A DNA stretch of 64,000 bases, taken from Caulochytrium protostelioides. Lineage: Eukaryota > Chytridiomycota > Caulochytriomycetes > Caulochytriales > Caulochytriaceae. The notes below the pieces were generated by a model that saw only the letters and a list, made by a program, of their open reading frames with translations, was not told where the DNA came from and made no database searches. Shown in pieces: positions 50,235-58,772 of this stretch; the first letter of the stretch is position 1, and each line of letters opens with the position of its first letter. The translations under genes and the position numbers were made by a program. The DNA lies in contig ML014111.1 of assembly GCA_003615045.1 (NCBI GenBank), positions 62,001-126,000 on the forward strand, given 5' to 3'.

Positions 50235-53200
50235 TTACGCCCCGCTCGCGTCCGAACCACTCGTCTCGCCGTCCTCCGGCTCGCCGTCGTCCGGCGCACC
50301 GGTCGGCGCCGGCCGCCGCTGCGGCGGCATGGCAAACGCTAGGCTGGAGGCCGCGCGGTCACCCCACGCGTCGTCTCGCGAGGTGGACGTCGCCGCCGGA
50401 GACACGGCCCCAGCGGCAGGCGACGCGGGTCGCGCCATCGGGTCCTCTCGCACGGCCGCGGCAAACGGATCGATGCCGAACCCGACGTCGCCCGTCTCCG
50501 CGGCGCCCCATTGGCCGCCGGCCTCCGCTGCATCCGCCGCGCGATGGGGCTCATGCGCCGGCTCGCCCCATCCACCGCCGCTTGGGTCTCCGTAGGGTCG
50601 ACTCTGGGGCGGTCTGGCTGCAGCGCCGCGGCCGTTGGATGGACGCGAGCCGAAGGAAGCGTTCGGGTCGCCCCAGCCAGGGCGGGCCGGGGCTGGCTCG
50701 CCCCACCCGCCGCCGCCACCGGCGCCGGTGGGTTCGCCCCAGCCGCCCCGGCTACTGGCAGGCTCGCCCCAGCCGCCGGGATCTTGAGCGGGCTCGCCCC
50801 ACCCGCCGCCACCGCCGGTTGTGCTGGTGGGCGTGCTGCCCTTGGCAACGTCGCCGTCGTCAGGGCTTGCGGAGCGACTCCATCCGCCGCCGCCGCCGCC
50901 GCTGCGGGCACCGGTGGCATCGCCCCACCCGCCGCTGTTAGAGGTCGTGGCGGAGGGACGTCGCTGGCGCAGTCGGCGCGGCGGCAGGGCCTCAGCCGTG
51001 TACCACTCGGGGGGTTCCGGCGACGGCGCGCGATCGGCCGGCTTCTCGGCGCGCTCGGGGCTGCCGCTGCCCTCGGCCTGGAGCAGCGCGAGGCGCGCCG
51101 GGTTGACGCCCGAGAAGACGGCGGGCACGGCATCGACGGTAGCGCTGGTCGACGCGCCGCCCGCGGAGGCCGTGGCCGGCGTCGTGCTGGCAGCCGCCGC
51201 GGCGGCTCCCGCCACCGCCGCCGACGGGGACGCCGTCGCGCTCGTGGTCCTGGCCGCCGCCGGTTTGGGGGGCAGCGAGAACGGGCGCCGCGTCCCGGAG
51301 CTCGTGCTCGAGCCGGGGCCCGCGCTAGGCCGCGCGGGCGAGTCCCAGCCGCCGGCGCTGTTCGGCGGTCGACATCGCGGCGCATGGCGGTCGCCCCAGC
51401 AGCCGCTGCCGCCGGACGCCGCCGCGGGCTCGCCCCAGCCGTCGCCCGTGGCGGGCTCGGGCGCGGCCGCGCCCCATCCGCCGCTGCCGCCGGACGCCGA
51501 CGGCGCGCCGGCCGCCATCGCGTCCGCGGCCTGCGCAAACGGATCGACCGCCTGGGCGAACGGATCGGCGCCCCACGGGTCGTCGGCCGGTGCCGGCGCC
51601 GGCGGGTGCGCCGTGCGGGCGGCGCCCGGCGCGGCCGCGGGAGCGCGTCGCGGCAGCGACGGCGCGGCGGACGCCGCGGGGGCGGCGGCGGCGGCCGCCG
51701 AGAAGGGATCGCCGCCCCAGGGGTCGCCGGCGTCCAGCGCGCTGCCCCAGCCGCCGCCGTCGCCGCCGCCGCCGGTCATGTCGTTCGCCGCGGGCGGATC
51801 GGCAGCGGCGCTGCCCCAGCCGCCGCCGCCGGTGCTGCCCCAGCTGCCGCTGCTCGCGGAACGGTCATGGCGCTTCGGTGCCGCGTCGCGGCGACGCGAG
51901 GGTGCGGCGCCAGAGCCGGCCGCCGGCGCGGCATCGCCCCAACCGCCGCTGGATGCTTTGGCAGCAGACGGCGCGTCCGAGGCACCCCATCCGCTGCTGC
52001 GACCGCCGCGGCGCGACTTCGTGCCGGGCGCATCCCAGCCAGATGACTTTCCCCAGCCACTGGACGCGGAGGCAGCCGCGGGATGCGACGGCGCGGCGGG
52101 CGTCGTGGGCGTATGGTTCCATGGGTCGAGCGCAGCGACATCGGCGGCCGCATCGGCGCCGGCGCCCCAGCCACGGTCGGCGGCGGGCTCCTGGCCCCAG
52201 CCGCGGCGGGCGCCGCCGCCGGTCTCTCCGGGCGTTATGGGCGGCGGTGGCGGCGGGTGCACGGATGGACCCCATCCGGCGGCGGCCGGCCCCAGCGCCG
52301 CCGGGGTCGCTGCGGTCTGCCAGGCGATGCCGGCAGCAATGCGCGCCAGCACCGCGTCGCGGTGCTTGTCGAGTGCGGTCGCCTGAACGGCCGGTTCGCG
52401 GGATGGGATCGGCCGCACGGCGTCGCGGGTCACGTCGGCCATCGCCGTGTCGATCACGCTCGGCCGGTCGTCGTTGACGCCGCTGTCGCCGTCGGTGGGT
52501 TCGTACGTCGTCGACGCCGTCATGGCCGCGGTGCGCCACGCCAATTCGGCATCGCTCGCATCGCTGTCGCCGTCCTCGTCGTCGAGTCCGTCCGGCCCTT
52601 CGGGCGGGCTGGCCGCCGCATGCGCGACGGACCGGCAGGCGTGCGCGAGCCGCGCGAGCCGCCGACGGCCGCGCGTCAGCGACCACTGCAGACAGGCGGG
52701 GCTGTAGCCGCCGAAGGCGTCGCGGTAGAGGGCGCTGAGGACCGAGAGCGGCAGCTGCGACGCGCCGCGCACGAGATAGCGCACGCGGCAGAGGGCGGCA
52801 CGGTCCGCCGCCGTCCATGCCGGGGTCACGCCGGCCGACGGCACGGCAAAGAGTGGGGCGGCGTCGGGGGTTTCGGCCGCGGCCGCAGCGGCGGCGGCGG
52901 CGGCGTCCAGGCGGGCGGCGATGGCCGCGCGGGCGGCCGCCGGGATCGTACGGAGCCGCACATAGCGGTGCTGCACGGGCGGTGCGAACGCATGCAGCGC
53001 GTTGCTCGTCTTGGCGGTCTGCAGGAAGGTCTGGACGGATGGCGACGCGACGGCAAAGTCATGAAAGATGTAGCGCGACTGCCGCATGCGCTCGACGAGG
53101 TCATTCGGCGACGCGATGGCTGTTGGCAGGGCCGTGCTCATTCCGACGTCGACGCTCATCCCAGACCGTGCATCCGCATTAGCATGAGCTTCAGCATGAG

Positions 53201-54068
53201 CCTCAGCATGAGCCTCGGCATCGGCATCGGCATCGACATCGGCAGCAACACCCGCATCTCCCGTGTTGGCATGGACATGGGCATCGGTCTCAGTATCAGC
53301 GACATTGGCATCAGAATCAACATTCTCATCGACATCGACATCAACACCGATATCAACACTGGAAGGGGTATCAACAATGACAGCAGCATCCGCCACATCG
53401 GCCATCGCTTCATCGCGTGGCGGCACCGTGTCCGTCAGCGCCGACCATTTGCGCGCATCATCCTTGGCATCTGCCTTCGCATCGGTCTTCGCATCGGCCT
53501 TCGAATCGGCCTTTGTGCCGTCGGGCAGAGCGTCGACAGCCTTGTCAGCGGCACCATCATCAGCGGTGCCGTCGGCGGTATCATCGCGCGCAGAATGGTC
53601 CGGTGCATGGCTCGTCACCGGACCCGATGGCCGGCCCGCATCGCTCGGGGCGTCCTGCGGGAGCGGCGGCGGCGGCGGCGGCGGCGCGCGCGGCTCCACG
53701 GCGTCGGGCTTGGCGGGTTCCGAGACCTCGGCCGCCGGCAGCAGCGCCAGCGCGCGGTCGACGGGCGCTGTGCGCGACGGCGAGGCTTTGGGCGAGAGCA
53801 GCGCGCTCATGGTCGTGATCGCCAGCGGCGCCGACGGCGACGCTTGCTCGGCTGCGGCCGCGGCCGCCTCACCTAGCGTCACGGGCGTCGCGGCGGCGGC
53901 CATAGCGGTCGTGGCCATCTGAGCGGCCGTCTGCTTAACGAGTGCCGAAGGGTCGCCACGAGCCGTCGTGGCGGTGCCGCGAGCGCCGTCGTCATCAAAC
54001 GGCGGGGTGATGGGCAGCGCGGGGCGTGACGAAGCGACCGGCAGCGGCGACGGCGGCGACGGCGGCAT
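50235..54068 (-). CDS. WG/GW-repeat protein, possible Argonaute-hook scaffold, 1277 aa
   Basis: The ATG at 54068 begins MPPSPPSPLPVASSRPALP. Residues 1-310 are disordered and contain an unusual Asp/Ala/Val/His-rich tract with recurring DAD/AHAEA units. Residues ~315-500 are the only globular-looking part (LVERMRQSRYIFHDFAVASPSVQTFL; YLVRGASQLPLSVLSALYRDAFGGYS); I do not recognise the domain. From ~610 to the end there are roughly 25 tryptophans, almost all as GW/WG in Gly/Ser/Ala/Pro context, for example SSGWGAS, GGWGDA, DPWGGDPF and a tandem GGWGEPA array. Such reiterated WG motifs bind Argonaute in GW182, NRPE1, SPT5L and Tas3-type proteins. That role is inferred from composition; a nucleic-acid or coat-protein function is an alternative. 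No RGG arrays dominate. Confidence 0.6.
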   Translation of the reverse strand: MPPSPPSPLPVASSRPALPITPPFDDDGARGTATTARGDPSALVKQTAAQMATTAMAAAATPVTLGEAAAAAAEQASPSAPLAITTMSALLSPKASPSRTAPVDRALALLPAAEVSEPAKPDAVEPRAPPPPPPPLPQDAPSDAGRPSGPVTSHAPDHSARDDTADGTADDGAADKAVDALPDGTKADSKADAKTDAKADAKDDARKWSALTDTVPPRDEAMADVADAAVIVDTPSSVDIGVDVDVDENVDSDANVADTETDAHVHANTGDAGVAADVDADADAEAHAEAHAEAHANADARSGMSVDVGMSTALPTAIASPNDLVERMRQSRYIFHDFAVASPSVQTFLQTAKTSNALHAFAPPVQHRYVRLRTIPAAARAAIAARLDAAAAAAAAAAETPDAAPLFAVPSAGVTPAWTAADRAALCRVRYLVRGASQLPLSVLSALYRDAFGGYSPACLQWSLTRGRRRLARLAHACRSVAHAAASPPEGPDGLDDEDGDSDASDAELAWRTAAMTASTTYEPTDGDSGVNDDRPSVIDTAMADVTRDAVRPIPSREPAVQATALDKHRDAVLARIAAGIAWQTAATPAALGPAAAGWGPSVHPPPPPPITPGETGGGARRGWGQEPAADRGWGAGADAAADVAALDPWNHTPTTPAAPSHPAAASASSGWGKSSGWDAPGTKSRRGGRSSGWGASDAPSAAKASSGGWGDAAPAAGSGAAPSRRRDAAPKRHDRSASSGSWGSTGGGGWGSAAADPPAANDMTGGGGDGGGWGSALDAGDPWGGDPFSAAAAAAPAASAAPSLPRRAPAAAPGAARTAHPPAPAPADDPWGADPFAQAVDPFAQAADAMAAGAPSASGGSGGWGAAAPEPATGDGWGEPAAASGGSGCWGDRHAPRCRPPNSAGGWDSPARPSAGPGSSTSSGTRRPFSLPPKPAAARTTSATASPSAAVAGAAAAAASTTPATASAGGASTSATVDAVPAVFSGVNPARLALLQAEGSGSPERAEKPADRAPSPEPPEWYTAEALPPRRLRQRRPSATTSNSGGWGDATGARSGGGGGGWSRSASPDDGDVAKGSTPTSTTGGGGGWGEPAQDPGGWGEPASSRGGWGEPTGAGGGGGWGEPAPARPGWGDPNASFGSRPSNGRGAAARPPQSRPYGDPSGGGWGEPAHEPHRAADAAEAGGQWGAAETGDVGFGIDPFAAAVREDPMARPASPAAGAVSPAATSTSRDDAWGDRAASSLAFAMPPQRRPAPTGAPDDGEPEDGETSGSDASGA

Positions 54069-55226
54069 GGCGCACGCTCTCCTCGCCGCGTCAGGATGAA
54101 TCCGCGATGAGACGATCAGCGGGCGTGGTCATGGATGGGATCTTCCCGGGGACCGTCGAGTCGAGGGGACGTCGCCGATGGGAGGTTTCGGAGGGACTCG
54201 GAGGGGTATCCATGCGCATGCGGAAGCCGCCGCCGGGTTCGACCCTCCGCTCCTGCGCGTGAGAGCACGTGAGAGCACGTGGCGACAGCCGCTGCTCGCG
54301 CTCGTGGTATCCTCGTCTCTGCGGTGGGATGCCGATCGCCCGTTTGTCTTGTGGCGCGCCGTCGGTTGGTGCATCCGAGCTTCGGACCCCCGCACGTCCT
54401 GCGCTTCTCTCGGCTGCCAGCCGCGGCACAGGGCCCCGCCGGCTGAGCCACGCGCCCGCCCATCCGAGGTGGCTTAGCATACCACCTTGATCGATGGTGG
54501 TCCGCGGCTCGGACCGTCGCGTCGTGGCCCGCGTCCTGCATCCGCATACGCGACGAGACGGCGGCGGCGGCGGCCACGGCGACGACGACGACGTGCGGAA
54601 TGGCGATCGGCATGCAACGACTAAGCTGTGACGCCGTCTATCGCCACCGTTTGCTGCTGCTGCTGCTGCTGCGGCTGCGGCTGCTGCTGCTGCTGGGATG
54701 GCCGCCGCCGCCGCCGCCACCGCCGCCGACAACGCCGACAGCGCCACGGCGGGCGCGCCACCACGGGCTCGCAGAAGGGGCCCGCGGCGGCGGCGGCGGC
54801 GGCGGCGCGATGCCGGCCGCCGCGGTGGTCGGTCGCGCCTGCCGTCGGGGGACCGACGCTTGTGCCGGCGCGGCGAGGGACGGCGGCGGCGGCGCCGCCG
54901 CGGGGGTATGAAGCCGATGCGCCGTCATCGCGCCGCCACGTCGCGGCACCGGCTGCTCTCGGGAGCGCTGCTGCCGCTATCACGAGCCCCGTGCCGCTAC
55001 CACGAGTCCCGTGCCGCCACCACGAGCCCCGTGCCGCCATCGCGAATCCAGTGCCGCCAATCGTTGCTCCAGAGCGCCTATCGCGACCCCGTTCGCTGCC
55101 ACCGCTTCTGATACCCTTTTCACGGCCCGCGACTGCCTTGCTGCGGCCATACGGCGTCGAGCACCGACGAACAGGCGCGGATCCGCACGGGCTGTCGACG
55201 CGTGCGACCGCCGACGCCTCGCCGCG
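54069..55226. other. Divergent intergenic region upstream of LSM4
   Basis: No recognised gene. It contains a TGC/GGC microsatellite (about 54,650-54,700), GGC-rich runs and a 20-base tandem repeat near LSM4 (separate entry). Open frames here are poly-Cys, poly-Arg or poly-Ala translations of these repeats. Confidence 0.55.
54981..55060. repeat. 20-base tandem repeat, four copies, upstream of LSM4
   Basis: Copies at 54981-55000, 55001-55020, 55021-55040 and 55041-55060 follow the unit CACGAGCCCCGTGCCGCCAC with one to seven differences each. The array ends 166 bases before the LSM4 ATG. Confidence 0.8.
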
Positions 55227-56155
55227 ATGCTGCCGCTCAACCTGATCACCGCCGCCAAGGGCCACCCCATCCAGGTGGAACTCAAGAATGGTAACGGACA
55301 TGATGGTTCCCTGAGGCGAGACCGGGAACGACACGCCCCGTGATACGCGAGACGGTGCCGACGCGACGAGCCGATCGCCTCCCATGCGTTCCCAGGGTCG
55401 TCAGCTCGATGAGCGCAAGAACAAGCGCGGATCACTCACCCTCGCTGATATGATTTGGTCACCGATGGCTCATGGTCCACGACGCACGGCATGCTTCTGC
55501 GCATGCCGACCATTCCCACCCGGCCGACCACGAACCCCCGTCCGGCCCGTTCTCCCTAGGCGAGACGTACAACGGCGTGCTCGGCAACGTCGATGTCTGG
55601 ATGAATCTCAACCTGCGCGACGTGATCCTGACGCGGCCTTGCGGCACGCGCTTCTTCCGGCTCACCGAGATCTGGATCCGCGGCAACCATATCCGCTATT
55701 TCCGCATCCCGGACCCGGTGCTCGATCTCGCCAAAGACGAGCCCATCCAGCGGCCCCACTACAACAACCACCACCACCACCACCACGGCGGCGGCAGCGG
55801 CGACCACCACCACGGCCACGGCGGCCACCGCGGCGGCCACCGCGACCGGCACGACCGCGACGACGGCCGCGACGGCACCGACCGGCCGCACGGGCGCCGC
55901 GACCGCCATCACAACGATAGCGGCTCGGAGCATCACCGCTCGCACCACACAGGCGGCGGCGGCGGTAACTTCCACCGCCGCGGCGGCCCGCATCGCGGCG
56001 GCGGCGGCGCCGGCAGCAACGGCGGCGGCGGGCATAGCACGGGCGGCCACGGCGGCCGGTCTTGGGTGCCCGGGGCCAATGCGGGGCCGGGCCGGGCCGG
56101 CGCGGGCGCCGAGGGGTCGGACGGCCACGGGTCGCGGCCAGGCTCGCGCGCCTGA
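55227..56155 (+). CDS. LSM4: U6 snRNA-associated Sm-like protein Lsm4 (two exons)
   Basis: Exon 1 is 55227-55290 (MLPLNLITAAKGHPIQVELKN plus one base), donor GTAACG. The intron is 269 bases (55291-55559, acceptor CCTAG), and exon 2 is 55560-56155. The 219-residue product has the Lsm fold. Sm1 is HPIQVELKNGETYNGVLGNVD (the NGETYNG part is created by the splice), continued by WMNLNLRDVIL; Sm2 is IRGNHIRYFRIPD. Lsm4 is a subunit of the Lsm1-7 (mRNA decay) and Lsm2-8 (U6 snRNP) rings. The tail, residues ~90-219, is unusual: it is dominated by His, Gly, Asp and Arg (HHHHHHGGGSGDHHHGHGG) rather than by classic RGG boxes. The ATG and splice model are well supported because both halves are needed for the Sm1 motif. 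Confidence 0.94.
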
Positions 56156-56391
56156 CCGGGGCGAGCGAGCCGGTCCTCCTTTCCTGAAGCACGTCGCACC
56201 GTCCACGGTGCTCGGGCCCCATCGGCGACCGCGCATGGTCGTCGGATCGATGGAGCGCTCTCGTTCCACCCAGACAAAGGAAAAAAAATGATATAACAAG
56301 GAAGGCGAAGGTGGAGGCGGAGGCGGCGGACAAGAGAGAGGGAGAGAAAAGCGGAGCGCGTGAGTATGAGAGGCGCTGACCATCAGCGAGC

Positions 56392-57267
56392 TTAGTCGCG
56401 GGCCATGAGGAGCTTGAGCTCGGCGATGGCAAGACCCGGGTTGAGGCCCTTGGGACAGGTCTTGGCGCAGTTCATGATGGTATGGCAGCGGTAGACCGAG
56501 AAGGGGTCCTGCAGGGCCTCGCGGCGCTCGTAGCCAAAGTCGTCGCGGGAGTCGACGATCCAGCGGAAGGCCTGCATGAGCACGGCCGGGCCGAGGTAGA
56601 CGTCGGAGTTCCACCAGTAGGACGGGCACGAGGTCGAGCAGCACGCGCACAGGATGCACTCGTAGAGGCCGTCGAGCTTGCGGCGGTCCGCAATGGACTG
56701 CAGGTTCTCCTTCGCGGGGGGCGGGCCCTTCTGCTTGAGATACGGCTCAATCGACTTGTACTGCTTGTAGAACTGGGTAAGGTCGGGCACGAGGTCCTTG
56801 ACGACGTAGGTATGGGGCAGCGGGTAGATCTTGGTGACGCTGGCCTCGGGCTTGATGCGCGAGAGGCAGGCGAGCGTGTTGATGCCGTTGATGTTCATGG
56901 CGCACGAGCCGCAGATGCCCTCGCGGCAGGACCGGCGGAACGTGAGTGTCGGGTCGGCCTCGTTTTTGATTTTGATCAGCGCATCAAGCACCATCGGGCC
57001 GCAGTCCGCGAGGTCGACCGAGTACGTCTGCATCGTCGGCTTGGCGCCGGGGACCTCCGGGTTGTACCGGTACACCTTGAACTGGTGCGGCCGCGGCGAG
57101 ATGTCGCGCGAGACGGCGGTGTCCGGGTTCCCGTGGGCGACCGCGTACGTGCGGGCGAACAGGGCCGACGGGAGCATCCGCGCGCGATCCAGGCCGGCCG
57201 TAGCCGTGGCCGCGGCATGGCGCGGCGCCGCCACCAGGGTGGCGCGGCGAGCAGCGTGCAAGAGCAT
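56392..57267 (-). CDS. SDH2: Succinate dehydrogenase iron-sulfur subunit (complex II SdhB)
   Basis: This 291-residue protein begins with an Arg/Ala-rich mitochondrial presequence (about residues 1-40). Iron-sulfur ligands are complete. [2Fe-2S]: C114, C119, C122 ([10 protein letters not shown]) and C134. [4Fe-4S]: C204, C207, C210 (CILCACC) and C271. [3Fe-4S]: C214, C261, C267. The family block SCPSYWWN, with the tryptophan near the quinone site, and [12 protein letters not shown] are intact. The enzyme passes electrons from succinate oxidation to ubiquinone in the inner membrane (TCA cycle and respiratory chain). It is a single exon with a short distance (236 bases) to the convergent LSM4. 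Confidence 0.97.
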   Translation of the reverse strand: MLLHAARRATLVAAPRHAAATATAGLDRARMLPSALFARTYAVAHGNPDTAVSRDISPRPHQFKVYRYNPEVPGAKPTMQTYSVDLADCGPMVLDALIKIKNEADPTLTFRRSCREGICGSCAMNINGINTLACLSRIKPEASVTKIYPLPHTYVVKDLVPDLTQFYKQYKSIEPYLKQKGPPPAKENLQSIADRRKLDGLYECILCACCSTSCPSYWWNSDVYLGPAVLMQAFRWIVDSRDDFGYERREALQDPFSVYRCHTIMNCAKTCPKGLNPGLAIAELKLLMARD

Positions 57268-57654
57268 CGTGGTCTAACGCGTTGACGCGACGTCACGAAG
57301 CGGCCGTCTCAACGAAACAACGAAATTCGGGCGTCGCAAGCAGGGATACCAAGCGATACCAGTGCGGAGGGGCGGGGGACGGGGCCGCGCGGGAGGGAGA
57401 GAGAGCAGCCGGAAGGAGCCACGTCGCAGGAGACGCACGAGAGCGTGAACGGCAGCCTGAGCACAAAGCAAGCGGGCGAGCACGTGGCAGCCCCCGCGTG
57501 GATGCAAGAAGCGTCCTTTCATCCGGCGCCGATGCAACGCGACCCGCGAGGTCGACGCGCCTCCGCTTTATGCCGATGCGCGGCGCGGCGCCCGCCAGGG
57601 TTGGGTCGCGGCCGGACGGGTCAGATGAGCGCTTGACGTGGACTGGCGGCCGCA

Positions 57655-57692
<38 letters not shown>

Positions 57693-58772
57693 CAGGAGGT
57701 CTCATGCTGAAAGCGGTGGGCGGCCGCTGCGCCGCCAACGGCTCGCCGCCCGCCTACCGCCCCTCGCTCGGCCCTTGGGACGCCGCCGCAGGGCCAACGT
57801 CAATACGCGCCGTGGCGGAGGAATCCGGCCGAGGCTAGCGAGCGGCGCGAGGCCGCCGTCCACGCAGGCGCGGCACGCTGTTGGCGGCGGCGGCGGCGGC
57901 CGACGGCGGCATCGCGCCGGCATCATGATCATCCCCATCGCGCGATGCTCCACCACGTGGGTGAGACGGCGCCGAGGATCGAGCACGCGAGAGCCGTCGA
58001 CCCTCAGAGGCCGTGAAGGACATCTGGAGACGACCCGTGCTGCCAGCGACGATCCGTGGATCACGCTCAGCGACCCCACATGGCCTGGTGCGATCCTCTC
58101 CTCACGGTCTCCTGTTCACCGAGACGTCACCCGTATGAACATGGACGAGGCCTCTCGCTGCCTCGAGGAGGACCCTGAAAAGTCATCAGGAACCCTGTCC
58201 GCTCGGTGGAACTCTCATCATGTGCTTCTGCGAGATGCTGCGTGCACGGCGGCGGCAGCCACGGCAGTCGTGGCGGCGGCCAGGTGGCGTGGCATGGGTG
58301 GGCGGGGCGGCATGCTGGCTGGGCGACCGCCACGGGTCAGCGGCGGGTCCCCGGTGTCACTGGGTCTCGACGCCCACGCCGCCATCCGCCATGGCCACCG
58401 TCCACCAGCCCCGCTGCTGCATGAAACTCACCTATCGTCCGGCCCAGGTGTGAGACTACAACACGAGGCGTCGGCGCTCCGCCGGGCATCGAGTCCGCGG
58501 CAGCCTCCGATGCAACGGGTCTCCGCGGATGTCGTGTCATCTGAGAGCATCGGGTATGAGGGGACCAGGGCGGTGATGTCGCCGACGAAGGAATCGCCGT
58601 CAACTCGGCCATCGCGCGCGCACCCCTTCCCGACGTGAGACCCCCGCTCGCGCTTCCTTCTCCGGAGCGACCCGCCCGCCGCGGCCACTCCTCCTCCCGT
58701 CCCGCCAGCCGCGACCGCGACGGCGACCGCGACCACCGGCTCCCTCCGACGCCCGTGGACGCGCCGTCCACG
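57268..58772. other. Divergent intergenic region between SDH2 and SF1/BBP
   Basis: About 1.5 kb. It includes a GGC microsatellite (57,652-57,695) and two more GGC runs near 57,880-57,910. Open frames are Arg/Ala/Gly translations without domains. The frame of the SF1/BBP gene stays open upstream of its ATG to beyond 58,635, so an extra 5' exon cannot be excluded. Confidence 0.5.

Noticed and set aside
50821..53876. Long plus-strand open frames (over 500 codons each) across the WG-repeat gene
   Set aside because: They are low-complexity mirror frames; the minus strand has a proper ATG, one uninterrupted 1277-codon frame and consistent WG repeats.
54228..54260. GGGTTCGACCC, resembling a tRNA B-box
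   Set aside because: No A-box, anticodon arm or acceptor pairing could be built around it.
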